NCBI GenBank assembly: GCA_949318235.1 | Contig: OX439129.1 | Location: 37,915,027-37,979,026, forward strand | DNA: 64,000 nucleotides | Direction: 5' to 3' | Source: Ecdyonurus torrentis | Taxonomy: Eukaryota > Arthropoda > Insecta > Ephemeroptera > Heptageniidae | Part shown: piece by piece, positions 28,075 to 43,011 of the stretch | Position numbering within the stretch: position 1 is the stretch's first letter | Layout: every line of letters begins with the position of its first letter | The notes under the pieces: model-generated | Databases searched by the model: none | What the model was told of the DNA's origin: nothing | Seen by the model: the letters and a program-made list of their open reading frames with translations, nothing else | Position numbers and translations under genes: made by a program

Positions 28075-29027
28075 TTTATACTCAGCAACAACGTGTTTTT
28101 CATTTACGTATTATAATATATTGTATTTTATTTTCCGTTCTAACTTTATTACTCCGTACACTCATGTTATATTAGCTATATATTTTATATAAAATTTTTA
28201 TCTAACTGCAAAATGTATAACGTTAGAAAATGACAAAATGCAATGAAATAAATTGAGAATTCAATTCCCACACTTGCAACCGCATGCATTTATGCTTCAT
28301 GATTATATAGTATAATATAAAGTAACGTCTCCGACATATTTGTCACTAGGACGTAAAACTCTCACGCTAAATGCACTGATGCAATAAAATTATACGAAAC
28401 TTGAATCTCCAAATAAGGAAACAGTATAAGGTCTAGGCGGCCTGCCTTATATCTATTATTATTTACCACATTCATTTAACTCACTATTATATATAGCTAC
28501 TGCTATTTTGCAAAACCATCCACCCACCACACCGGTAATGTGGTTTCCTATATATATGTACCAAAACTTTTAGTCATAACCAAAAATATTTATCAAATAG
28601 TAATTAGGACATTCCGAAATTAACCACTAATTTTTGTACCAATTTCTATCTCCCCGTTCATTAATATTATTTATGTTTTTGTGTAGTCATAAATAATTTC
28701 ACATGGAAAAGGAAGAACATATAAATATATTATATATAAAAAAAAGTTTCTATAGCTATAAAATTATAATAATTGCAAATTTGTTTTGAATGAAATGGGT
28801 TAATATTTTAATCTAATATAGTTCACATTTTAATGTACGTTTTATGATTTTAAGTAATTACACTAGACGAAAGAAATGATTTTTGACCTAAAAAAATGTA
28901 GCGTGCTAAATTTAGTTATATTATTTGTATAATGAAATGTTATTGTGATTTTATATAATGAAATAAGCAAATGAATGAAATAGAAACTTTTACTAAAAAT
29001 AAGAAAGAATTTACGTACAAGAGAACG

Positions 29028-29062
<35 letters not shown>

Positions 29063-29844
29063 TTTAAAGATATCATATACAATTGCATAAACTTTGAAAT
29101 ATACACAGTATACACAGTATTGCTCAAATAAAAATACAGAACATTAGGTTGATTTTTAAATTTTATTGAAAAAAATATTTCCAGTTGAAAAAACAGAGCG
29201 TTTAATTTTTTTTATTTGTATTAATAGTGTGACGATATATTACTAATTGATTGAGTGCATCCCCACTCTACTTTAATTCATAATCTTGTCGCTATATAGA
29301 CCCTAGAGGTAAAATATAAATTACATGCTTTGAAATAGTCTAATTAGTTAACCACAGTGATTATAACTTGCTTTAGAAAAAGTGATGACGCATTCATGAT
29401 TTACCAATAAACTATAAGATGTAAAAAAAATATGTATAATAACCTGAAATTTAAAGTCATAAAATATTAAATTTTACGTAAATTATATAGTAAAGCTTAT
29501 GTCAGTTTAAATTATATACATATATATGTAAACTAAGTTTGTTCTTTTTGGCAAATGCAATGAGTGTTAGGTAATCTAAAGAATTTGCTACTTCGCACGA
29601 TCATCCCTGGCAGGCTTTAGAAGTCACGTTCATTTGGGTGGGAAATATTCAAGCTACCTATTGGGAAAAAAATAAATAAAATCGAACTCTTACACGTCGT
29701 CAAATTCTCAGTAAAAGTTGGCGCCATGTCCATGCAAAGAAAGTTTTAAAACCGTTACATTTTTTTTTATAATAATATTTATACTTTGCTTTCCATGCGG
29801 GTGCTTCTTCAAATGAGTATATGTAATGCCAATCTGCCAATTTC

Positions 29845-30038
<194 letters not shown>

Positions 30039-32107
30039 TTCATACTCATATATTATTAACACGTACGTATTATACTGTATGCTTACACATTTCTTTTATT
30101 ACAGGAAACACACATACACATATAAATAATTGTTATCGTACTATATTTATTATTTTTATTGCAAACTTTTACACCTTGACCTTAGAATACATTTTACGCA
30201 ATATTTCTTTATTTACAACCTATAATTTAATTTTTGCACAGAAAAAAAAAAGCTAAATAAAAGATAAATAGCTTTTACATTCTTTAATCTTTCTTTTACA
30301 CAATGTAATAGTAAACTTTTAATTATTAAACAATTATAGTAATAAAACATTTTTCAAAAATTTCTTTCCTTTAATTGATCTAAAAACTAAATTTCACTGA
30401 AAAGGTTAAAATGTTATCACTTATCTTATACCTAATACACACACGTACTTATATTATAGTATATATATTTTTTGTTGTATTCTTGCATGCACTATTTATT
30501 TACGAAGGTGTGACAAATTGTAAAACAAAAGGTATTTAACTGAGATATTTAAACGCATTTTTATACACGCGCCTTCTTTTCTTTCTTTCAAATCTATAAA
30601 AAAAAATCTCACCAACACATTTTGTTTTTAAAATAATGAAATGTATTTGAGCATTCACTCATGCGAACTTATCAATGATATATTATATTAAATTAAGTCC
30701 ATGTAGGTGGTCTACTTTTTATATTTTTTTTTCTTTATTACAATCAAATTTTACTATCTATATAATAATAATATAAAAAATTATTTAAATCATATATGGA
30801 AAAAAAAAAATAATAGCAAAAGAGAAGTAATCAGAAATAAAATAAAAATTGGGGTTTTCTCTTTTTATATATTATAAAATGTGCAAAATAATATGCATAA
30901 TTTGAGCAGGTATATAATATAGGATGTAGGTTGTGATAGAATTATACGCATATCATCACAAGAAAAAAAAAATATATATATATATGTATTTTTAGTTTCT
31001 CACGATCTAGGCTGTTGTAGTTTAATATTAACGAGTGATAGACAAGCAGACAGATGATGATGTTTAGTGTCTTGGTCACATTCTCTTTAGGCGTCATCAT
31101 GCTTCTGCATAACATACGTGCATCATAATATACATGAGAGTGGAGGTCATGAGATGCAATTGACCTCTATTTTGTTTCAGATCAATCAAATATTAAATAA
31201 ATTCAATTTCAAGATCAATGTCACGTTTCAATACTTGACAAAAGTTAAAGTTTATTCTTATATAAATGAAAGAAAATACAATACGTGTCATGCAAATAAT
31301 ATTAAATTTTACTTTTGAAATTATATGTATGTAGAAATATGCTTAAAAAAAAATCATATTTCTATGCATAATTTAATATAACACTTTATAGGGCATTTTT
31401 TTTAAAACAATACTTTGACACCTTTTTTGTTTTTAAGTTTTTTTTTTTTTGTATTCTTTTTATGATATATAAAATTGATTTTAACTAGACCACTTAAAAT
31501 ACTGAATAAAATCGTTTACGAAAGACAAAATGCAGTTAGCGGTATTTTTATGGTTTTCAAATTTCCAGAACACTGAAGCCAATTTTATTCTTATAGGCCA
31601 TTGTTGTGCACGTTTTTCTTTTCTTTATGATTTTTAAATAGCTTCTTTTTTTACATTATGTGAATGAAAAGTTGTCATATATACGATAATGTAAATAATA
31701 CATTTATTACATATATAAATATGTATACAAGGATCATGATATATGGTTGTCCATAATAACTATACGTATAATCACGTCATACTTTTATACTATACAATGT
31801 ATAGGTATTAATTTTATATAAATATAATAATGCAGAATTATGCAACTTAATCGTAAACAAAAATTAATCACTTTTTTTTCTAGTCAAGTGAGATTTTTTT
31901 CAAGATTTGTTATTCTCATATATTACAATTAAAAAGATAAGCTATGTGATTTAAATAAAATACGTGATATACATTTCCGCTGTGTGTATTACAGGTTGCA
32001 CATATATATTAAAAATGCACTCCCATAGAACTTTTGCATTCAGAAAAGAGATAAGAGAGAACGAGAGAGAAATATACAAAAAAATAATAGACCGTTGCAC
32101 GAAGAGC

Positions 32108-32142
<35 letters not shown>

Positions 32143-35100
32143 CGTTCTTTCTTCTTTATTTTTTTTATGACGAACGCATCAGCGTGTGCTTTCTTCCAAT
32201 TTTGCCACGGTTTACTTTCAGAGTATAAGAAAAATTGGATGGATAAACAAACAAGAAAGATGAGTGAGAAAAAAATAAATGCCGCCCGCCTGACATCAAA
32301 TATTGTGTACAAATTTCAAGGTCGCTTTTGTTTATTATTATTTTTTTTATTCTTTTATAAACTATTATCTGTTTGTTAAGTAGGTAAATAATGTGCAAGT
32401 TTTTTTTAACTATTGATGAGCCATTAAATTGATATTTTGTTTTTATTTATTTGTTCTTAATAAGTCACGACCTTATAATAACAAACCATGATATTTCTTT
32501 TAAATTTTATGCAGCTATAGTTTGCATTTTCACTGATTAACTATATTTCTCAAGGACGTGTAAATGTTATTTTCCTTTTTATTAATATATATATTTTTTA
32601 ATTATTATATTATTTTATTGTTTAATATATTGTTTTATAATTTAATTTTTAATAGAAATTACCATTTTTCATTAGAATTGAGGTTGTAAACTTGGTTATA
32701 CAGCAATAAATCACAATCCTTAATAACTTTTTAAATATTTTGTTTTAAAGATGATAATTAACTTTTCACTATCACAATATCTTCAGTCACGAAGTTTTTT
32801 TCCCCCTTTTTTTCCTTTTTCCTTTTTTTTTTTTTTTTTTTTTTTTTTTTCTATTTTAATAATGAAGACTAATTCTTTATAATTGACTATAACTCATTGA
32901 TTATGGTCCTTTAATTATGTTTATTTGTCTAAATATTATTATTTATTTTAATTAATTTTCATCTTAATATAGAAAACAGGATATATTTTTATCAGTAAAT
33001 CATAATATGAATTTTCAGAGAAATTTTTTGCAAATTGCAAAATTAAGAATCATGACATTAAAAATATTTTCCTAGTTTGATCCATGTTAATGGGACACAC
33101 ACACACTCACACTGCACACACACACATGAAGAAAGTATGAATATGCGTATATACAAATTTTATTTATAAAAAATGATCTATATTTAGCTATAATTTACGT
33201 TATTTTTATTATTTTTTTTTTCACTTATGATTTTAATGTTATTCTTATATTCATAACAAATCTTATCATATAAGTTTCCTTTATACAGAACAAAAAGTTG
33301 TAAAACCAGTAGCAAAGTTAATGATATAAAACACTATAAAAGTTACTTTCTTTTATATTTATACCTGTCAATCAAATATAAAATCAATCAATCTTATATT
33401 ATTATTATTATAAAGTGATGAAATGCTTTCGCGCTGGTTTTATCAATCAATATTATACTAAAAAAAATATTTGCGGCAAGTGGAGCGGCTCACTTATTAT
33501 TGTTTTCAGTTAACAATGGTGCTCTAGCTGGCTTTACCGAGAGATATGATGCGGACAGTTTACTACTGATCTTACTTTACTTCGAAATAATGAAAAGAAA
33601 AAAAAATTAAACGTAAAAAAAAAAAAAAAAAACTTGCAGCGCTTTTGCAAACCGTTCAATCAAGTGTACGTGCCTTTTTATTCAGTCAAAAACTTCTTTT
33701 TATCAACTTAAATTACCGAATAACATACTTTAAAATCATTTCCTTTTTATCTTTACTTTTTTTTATAATTAAAACTATATTTTATATAATAAAAAATTGT
33801 GTACGATTTTTTTTTTTTAAAGTAAGTAAGCTTTTCAAGTTACAATTTTAAAGGTGATTAAATCACGTAAAAATCAAATTTATCTTCTTCAGTAATTGAG
33901 GTAAAAATGTTTATGCCCTTGATACGTCTATACATAAAAATCAATGAAGTTGATTGAGATTGACAAATTGCTAAGCTGACAGTAAAATTATTATTTCACG
34001 CTTTAGATCTCTATAAGATTTATTACAGTAACAATTGACATTTTTCAAGCAATTGAACACAATTGAATAACCTATTAATTTATTTTAATTCACAAAAAAA
34101 GATGAAGTACTAAAAGGAATGTATGAAAGTGTGAAATAAAAATTATAAGAAATATTATTATTTCATTGTTGAAGGTCCATTGCTTATCTTAAAAATCCAT
34201 TGTTAAGGAAGTAATAATTGAAAAAGATTATAAATAAGATTATTGTGGGAATAGGTCAGTAAAATTAATTTGCATCCTCATTGTTTTAAAACTAAAAAAA
34301 AAAAAAAATACTAATTAAATCTCAATGACATTGTGTATATAAGAGGATATAATATAATTGTTGTCTGCTACTAGCTACTACTACTTGTCGGTCTCTGTAC
34401 TTTTTTTTCAAAAAGTTTTGTTAATTTAGATGCAGTCTTGATAGGTATAAAAATGTGATACATTATTTAATAAATATAAGAAAACAATGAAGATGTTCTT
34501 TTACATCCAATGATTTTTTTTATAATTTTTTTTTTATAAATGTATTATTAGGGTACTCCTAGCACAATTACAGAACACAAGTCTCACGGTTAAATCCAAG
34601 TCTATATACTCTTTTGTTGCATAAAAATTGTACACGTTTTCTAACTGTGGATTATTTACCTACATTTTACTTCATTAAAATTTTTATAAATTACCAGCCA
34701 ATATGACTTTATCTTTCTTCTTCTTTTTTTTTTTTTTTTTATTTTTCAATGTGTACTACAAAATGAAGTCATATCCATAGGGTAAAAAAGAAATTAGCAG
34801 CAATCAATATTATGATTGTTCATAAATATCAAATGTGCACATGAAATATAAATCAAGAGCACCACAAATTTTAATAGTATGATTATTATTATGGAGACTC
34901 ACGTTTGTCAAAATGTAATATGCAAATTAGATTTTACTTTTAGAATATGCATAATTTATCATCTATCTTATAATGATGACTGTCATTTATATACTATTCT
35001 TCAAGGTTTGCAAATAGGAAAATGACGTAAATTATTTGCAATTATCTATATATGTATATATATAAAAACGCATAAATATTATATCAAGGTCGTTGATAGT

Positions 35101-35432
35101 CAAAACGACCATTGTGGGAGGCTAAATATGATGTAAGTGATAATAAATATTAAACGTGTGATTACATATTATTAAATGACCTTAAACTCGCTGTAATTTT
35201 TCTATATGTAATTTGCACTTCAATGAAGCTTAAATAAAATCTTCTTATTTTTAACTAACCATTTATATTATTTCCGTGAGTAAAAATTTTAAACGTATTT
35301 CTAATTTCTATTAATTACTTTTTGTTATGCCTTTTATTAATTAATAAAAAAAATCTCGTCATAAGAAGGTCTTTCAAAATAAACTCGAGGAAATGAATCA
35401 AGTTGATGGGTATAGTGATTAAATTTTAAAGC

Positions 35433-35459
35433 AAAAAAAAAAAAAAAAAAAAAAAAAAA
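35433..35459. repeat. Poly(A) homopolymer, 27 bases
   Basis: One of many A/T homopolymers longer than 20 bases. Others are near 2950, 3990, 4899, 5640, 29030, 32111, 32826, 43357, 52680, 54435, 60650 and 62270. Confidence 0.9.
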
Positions 35460-37633
35460 TTGTTATATAAATTTAGTTTCCGCTAATACAGCTAAAAGAT
35501 AAACAGATTTTATATTTCAAGATAAAGTAGTTGATCTTTTTTCTTCTTTCTTTTTACGGTTCTTGTTTTCTTGTTTATATTTTAATATATTCAACCATCT
35601 GACATAAAAGAAAAAAAAAACTGTAAAAATTGTTGTGAAAAATGATAACTGAAGATTGAGTACACTAACTATAATAATTTTTACCCATGAAAAAATATTT
35701 TTGATTGGATAGATTATTGATATGAAGGTGTTATATACAGCAATACTTATATTATATATATTTTCTTTCTTCCATGCTTGCATAACTATCAGTATTTGTA
35801 CATCATAATAATTGTACAACTCATCACTCAAAAATATACTGATAAAAAAAAAATTGTGATGCAAGCTCAATTTTATTCTATCTTTAAGATTCACGAATTT
35901 TGACATGAAACACTTGAATTTTAGTAACAAAATAAATAAATAAATAAATAAATCTCCGTGCAGTCATTTGTGATAAAATTAAGATGAAAATCTTGTCTAT
36001 ATTATACAATATTTACAGTATACAAAAAAACAAATATATGTTCCGCTTCAAAAACAATATGAAAATAAAAATAACCTACAAAAAGTAATATAAATAATTA
36101 TTTATAATGTTGATAAATCGTCATATTATTTGTAATATGACTTAACTGTATTGCAGTTCATTATTTTTTATATTTCAAAACTACATATCGGTTAATTCCA
36201 TTGATGCTTAAATTTAAAAAAAAATACTGTATACAGTGCGCATGGTACTGTACATCTTATTTTTACAAGGACTTGTATATCTATAATAACTTGATCATAA
36301 TCAATTTTAAGAAACAAAATTGCAAAACTTCAATTGCATGTATATATATTATGATGATGATGATTCAAATCTTTAATAATAAGAAATAGTTTACTTTTAT
36401 AATAGTATCTAAATACCGTTTGGTCGTTTTCATGGTACAGTAATTTTTTTATTTAAATTATAAATTAGTGTATATGTGTTGTATATGGGTTTATTTTTCA
36501 ATTTGATCTTCTCTTGTGGGTACATGCGATAAATTAATTGAGTGTACTTGGTTCTCATTTAAGAAAAAAAATATATTATACATATAAGCACTCATGCATA
36601 CTACTGACATAATTCAATTATTATAAACAATGCTGTTGTATATGAATGGGAAAAAAATGACGAGGATGCAAAAAAAAAAAAAAAAAACTCTGAAAATAAT
36701 TACTTAATTATTATAGTTGAGAAGAAGAATATAAAAATAGAAAATGTTTATGTGAATTAGTTTTAAATCGTAGCCATAATGATTAAATATTTCATAACTA
36801 TATACATATAGACCAGAGTAATTGAAGTTTGAAAGTAATTGAATTGATTTTTCTGTTCAATTTAAAGTCCTATCATTACATTTTTCTAATCACATATATA
36901 AGATAAAATTGCATTATCATTACTCAATAATAAACTAATTTAAAAATAAAATTGGTTTGGAATAATTTACGTATTGAAATCGAATATATAATAATTACAA
37001 GTTTACGGTATTTAAATTAAAAAAATATATATTTATTTACAATGGATATTAATAATAAAAATAAGATATTAAACAAAAATTGAAAGTACACTAATTTATA
37101 AGAAGAAGTAAAAAAAAAAAATATATATATATAATAAAAGTAGAATAAGTAATTTGATTTAATTTCAATTATAATAAGTATTTTAATATAAATATCAAAT
37201 CCTGTTATAGTTATTAATATTTTACTATATATTAATTCATTCAATATATTATTAATATGATGATCGTGTTATATTTATATATATATGTAAAACGTCGTGT
37301 GTTGAATAAAACGGTAATGCTACCTACTGCAACTGCGTAAGAGATATTTCAAACATATAATGTACATACATGCATATGTATGACCTGCTAACCCGAGATT
37401 ATACTGCTGGACATTTATTAGATTCTTTCTATATCCGTACAGATGAAATTATTTGAAATATTAAAACTCGTCATCTGTTTTAAATAATTTTATAAAGCGT
37501 GGTTTACTTATTTACAGTATATACAATATGAATAAATTTGAAAGTTAATCCGCAAAAGGAATGTATTACTTTCTGGAAATTAAATTTTTCTAAAATGATT
37601 GCAAATCATTATAAATTTTAGGTTAATATAAAA

Positions 37634-37740
<107 letters not shown>

Positions 37741-39110
37741 GACTATAGCGAGTCGAAATTTTAATGATATAGAAAATATTTAATTTTAAACATTGTTTTC
37801 TTAAAAGATTTAAAGATTAAGATATTATTTGGGCATATCTAACAACTATATTTTAAAAATTCTTTGATTTATACATTTACTTAAAAAATAGTTATAACAA
37901 AATAAAAATTTGTGTTTCCTATCATGCTGAGAAAAATAATTAATTTGAGGATATTTTCTGAAAACAAAAAAATACACACGAAATTACAATTTGTCAGTTA
38001 GAATAAGAAACAAAAATTGAATAATTTGTTTGTCCTAAATTAAATTCTATAGAAAAATGTTTTCAAACATTTAATTACTGCATCATAGTAGCATAGCTGA
38101 TCATAATTATAATGCATTTAAGTAAAGAGTAGAAAAATGTTATAAGAAACGTGAATGTCAACATTCTCCGGACGTTAGAATATATAAAATTATAAATAAA
38201 AACGGAACTGAAACTGGAACTCTTACATTACCGCTTAATTAAATATATAATATAGACAGATGCATGTCAAACATATATAGTAAAGATGTACGCTTTTTAC
38301 TATAATAAATATCATAAATAATTAAATAAAATCATATTTTATATTAATAAATGAAATAACGTATATAAAGTGAAATTCTAGTAAACAATTTAAATTATTG
38401 GAAGTAAGTAGACCACGATATTTATATTAAAAGAAAAATAACAAAATAAATAAATCCGTTTTTCCCTCTCTATTTTTCACTTTTTGTTTTCTTTTTGCAT
38501 GAAATGGGTAATAATAATATTTGGGTATGATTATTAAGCACCTGCTGTCTGGATATCTTTAGAAAATTGATTAATAATATTTTTAGGCAAAATATTTATA
38601 ATTATGTTGCAACTAATGTGAATTACAAGCTATTGAAATTTTTAATTTTACATGCACAACAATTTCTTTGCGATAAGTAAAAGAGTAGAACAAATATTAT
38701 AAACGAAAGTTATTAATTGCTCAAATAAAAATAATAATAACGAATTCATATAAGCTGTAAATAACGTTTATTCATGTATCGAGCATAAAACATTACTTTT
38801 TAATAGTCTTAAAAGGTCTAATTAAATTATATTACTTTATACATGATATTATCCAAAACTAACTTTTATAAAATATATTCTTTATATTACCTTTTAATTT
38901 TATTGATATGACACTTTTTGTTGTTGTTGATAATAACTTGTGTGGGTTATATTCAAAATATAAACAAATTAAATATAGTAAAATATATTTAATAAAGGGT
39001 AGTATAATATGTAATGTATGTTTATGACCTAATGACCCGGTGGCTAACTTGCTCGCTCTCACGATATGAATCTGATGCGGTAACGGAGGATCCAACCCGC
39101 TATTATATTA

Positions 39111-39151
39111 TCTCTCTCACACACACACACACACACAACACACACACACAT
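39111..39151. repeat. (CA)n microsatellite
   Basis: CA array with one AACAC slip. Confidence 0.9.
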
Positions 39152-39463
39152 ACCAATTATGCACAAAACACCATGAAAAATCTAAAGTATACAACAACTA
39201 CGGATGATTATTTTTTATGTCTTATAAAAACATTTCAATTTTAAAGAAAAGTGAAATACATAACCAAAGTTAAAGTATATGCGTGCAATTTTTTATGTTC
39301 TTGATATTATATAAATGCGTATAAAATACTTTGTAATAATGAATGTATATTTTTATCTAAATGTGATAAAGAATGTTGTTGTTTACTTCAATTTAATTGT
39401 TATATTTTATTTTTAGAAAGGATATAAATACTGATTTTAATATAAAGCTTTCATTGGTTACAG

Positions 39464-39502
39464 TTTGAATATACGGTGCAGAAAACCAGCATTGAAAGAC
39501 AC
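39464..39502 (+). other. Candidate second 5' UTR exon, or alternative first exon, of the 203-aa protein gene
   Basis: A 39-nt segment bounded by acceptor TTACAG (AG 39462-39463) and a consensus donor GACAC|GTAAGT (GT 39503-39504). It contains no ATG. Two TATA-like boxes lie just upstream (TATAAATA about 39423-39430 and TATAAAG about 39441-39447), so it may instead be an alternative TATA-driven first exon starting near 39450. Both readings splice to 47154. No similarity evidence is available; the call rests on splice-site quality and ATG absence. Confidence 0.4.
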
Positions 39503-41043
39503 GTAAGTTATTTTTTTACATATACATTTTAGTGGAATATTGTAGGCAGAGATATCATTATTAACTGCTATTTGGTAGTTACATAGGGATACTTATATTT
39601 ATACTTCTATTTAATGTTACTTTAATTTAGCTTTATTTTGCATTAACACAACAAGCAAATGATTATATAATTTAATTTATTATATATTTTTCTTCTGTTT
39701 TAATATAATCTGTGTCATAGGTATACTAAATATAGTATATACAGTCATTTTGTGTTTAAGGTTGTAAAATTAAATAGTTTATAAACGTTATTATTATTTT
39801 AAGGTATTTTCATGGTTGATTAACGTTAAAAAAAATCAATGCTTGGCTTCATCAAACTGTGAATTTGTTACAAATTTTAAAAAGTTCTGCTATTTTACTA
39901 TAATATACTCACACCAACGGATATTTTTAAACGTTCAAAATGTGTGAAAAAAATAAATAAATAATAATAATAATAAAAAAGGTGAGAAATTTTATAAAGA
40001 CGTAACAATGAATCGACTATTATATTAGAAAAACATCTTCTTTAATTTTGATAATTAACTATTATTATTAATACTAAAAATACAAATAATAGAGGCTATT
40101 ACGATAAAAGATAAATTTCATTTTCATTATTAATATTTACTTTAAATTATTGTGGTTATACTATACCGCAAAGAAAAGTGCATTTTTTTTAGTAATATTA
40201 TGCAGTTCTTTAAAGTTAGGAATGCATTTAAAACAGTTAAATTCTATCTTCTCTATTGTTTTTACTGTGAAATAAAAAATAAAGAAGAGAAAAAAAAACT
40301 ATATTGTTATGAATGAACTGCAATTTTCTGTAATTTTATTATTTACAATTATTACTACACATTGAGTATGTATGAGAAAATAATGATATATACTTAATTT
40401 TTTTTCTCTCTTCTTTTCTCTTTAATATTATTAGCACGCGTTACATGCAAGCTTGTGAATTACTAACAAATTTTTCATATAGTTCTATTTGTAATATATA
40501 ATTTTAATAATATTAATATTTTTGTTATGCATAAAAATTTTGTTATCACTTTATAAAAAAATATTTTTCTTGTCTGAGAAAAAATTATAAATTTTTCAGA
40601 TAAAAACTGTTACAAAAGTTATTGTTATATATACATTTTAATAAGAAAAAAAATTAAAGATGCTAATATTATACAATTTATATAAAATGAAATTATGTCA
40701 AAAGATATGAGGTGCCATAACTGTTGTACAATACATAACTCGCATTCTATTATACATACTGTATACTTATTAGAGTAAAAAATATATATACACTATTTAT
40801 GTATAAAATTATTCAAAAAATGTGTTATCAGTCAACGCAACGAAAAAGTTATAAAAATTTACACTAAAAGCTTTTCAATTCAATCTTTTATGAAGATATC
40901 TTAATTATAATAAAATAACAATAAAAATGAAAATTCATTTTTTTCTTTCTTTTTTTTTTCTTTATACAGCATTAGATTTCTTAAATTGACAGCACTGTAT
41001 AATAATATTATTTAACGGGAGCTACATTCAAGTTAAATTATAC

Positions 41044-41046
<3 letters not shown>

Positions 41047-41099
<53 letters not shown>

Positions 41100-41117
41100 T
41101 TGCTTTGCTTTGCTTTT
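41047..41117. repeat. 50-base poly(T) run followed by (GCTTT)4
   Basis: An uninterrupted T50, the longest homopolymer in the window, runs into four GCTTT units. Confidence 0.9.
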
Positions 41118-41505
41118 GAAGTATATTATACTATTCAAAAAATTTTATTTGATTTAAAATAATAATACTCTACAAGCACCGTAAGTTATATTATAAAGTA
41201 TTAAACTCTCCCTATCATTATACACATCAAATCTATGTATGTACACAGCATGAAGTACATACAACATTACACTTCTTACTTATACTTTTTATTTTCATCT
41301 TCAATATACAAAAAATAAAAAAATTTGCAAGTTAATTTTATACGTCATATAAAATAATACATGACTGTATATATATATGCCTATGAAAGGATATCTTATA
41401 TATATATATATATGAACTTTATATTATAGCAATCACAAACATCAAAAGCATTGCATGCAAGTCATTTAAATTTTTTCATTGTTGTTACCATTTTTTTATG
41501 TAATA

Positions 41506-41508
<3 letters not shown>

Positions 41509-41549
<41 letters not shown>

Positions 41550-41563
41550 TCCCTCTCTCTTTT
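41509..41563. repeat. (CT)n microsatellite, imperfect
   Basis: CT array followed by CCATCTCCCTCTCTCTT, an imperfect pyrimidine continuation. Confidence 0.9.
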
Positions 41564-42838
41564 TCTTTCTTTTGTCAACATATCCGTCTTCTTGTGGTTG
41601 AGTTCGAAAGCGATATCATGTCATAAAAAGGTGAATGTAATCTAATGATCAAAAACTTGTGAGCCGAAATATAATGACTGACCATAGAGAGAGATATGCA
41701 CGTTATGAAAGATCTTTTTTATATAAAATCAAAACCTCATGTCTTCATGATTTCAATGTAAGATAGGAGGTTCTTAATCCTTTTTATTAAAGAAAAAAAA
41801 ATGATTGAAAGTGATGAGTAGATATAATAAAATGATGAGTTTGCATTCTTCTTTTATTGATTTTTATAAAATGAAAATGAAATGTAAATTTTATGTAATT
41901 AAATTTATAAAAAAATATAATATTATTGCATAATTTTTCTAGTAAATAGTTTGCGTCATTGGTGTTTAAAGTTCAGATAAAAAAAATCAATATTTCCATG
42001 TCATTCTCTTATTATTGATTTTATAAAAAGAGTAGTTATTAAAAAGTAACGTTATAAAACATTTTGATAAATTATTGCTATGATGTAAGCATAAGAAAAA
42101 ATAATAATCAAATTTTTTCCTCTTTAAACTTGTATAAATCTTTTTAACTTTATAAAAATAAATAATATAACAAAAACTTATTTACTTTTAATAATTCTTT
42201 ATATTGTATAACTGTTTTAGAGGGATGTAGAAATAAATAATATTTATGAGTGGTTCTTTACCGAGAAATGAAAATTGACAGGTTCGATAATGTATTTGAA
42301 CGCTTGAGTTCATTATAAAAATGAGTGAATAAATAAATCCGTATATAGGAAAAGGGTAAATAAATAAAACCAAATCTGTTATTTTTTGGTTGGTATATTG
42401 AATAAAGTTTTACTGTACTTATATTTATTGTTATTATTTCTTTCATCATTATTATAACGTCATATGTTACACAAATCTAATGAAACATAAAAACTTCTCT
42501 TTTCATTGGAAGAAATAATATAATTGACTGTAAAAAAAAATAAAATAAAAAAACAAACTGTGAAATGAAACTATGGTTATTTCCTGCCAAAAATATTATA
42601 AGAGAGTAATAATCTTATTAGTAAGGAAAGTAGGACAATAAAATCCTGTAATAAATAAATATAACTTTTTTTTTAAGGTTTAGGTTAAAATGATGAAATA
42701 AGTAAAACAGCATTAAAATAGTTGCTATATATTAATATTGTTTAATTTCTATAAGTATGTATACAGTTACAGTCGGACTTATGCTAGAATGAAACTGCAC
42801 TCATTCCCTTATATATTTCACTGTCACTAGTCTACATA

Positions 42839-43011
<173 letters not shown>

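Noticed and set aside
27808..28192. Open frames spanning the N gap
   Set aside because: They are mostly Ns; no real sequence supports them.
33415..33610. A 52-codon stop-free plus-strand frame reading NNGALAGFTERYDADS
   Set aside because: It looks protein-like but has no ATG, no convincing exon boundaries and runs into a poly-Lys tail; probably a local GC islet.
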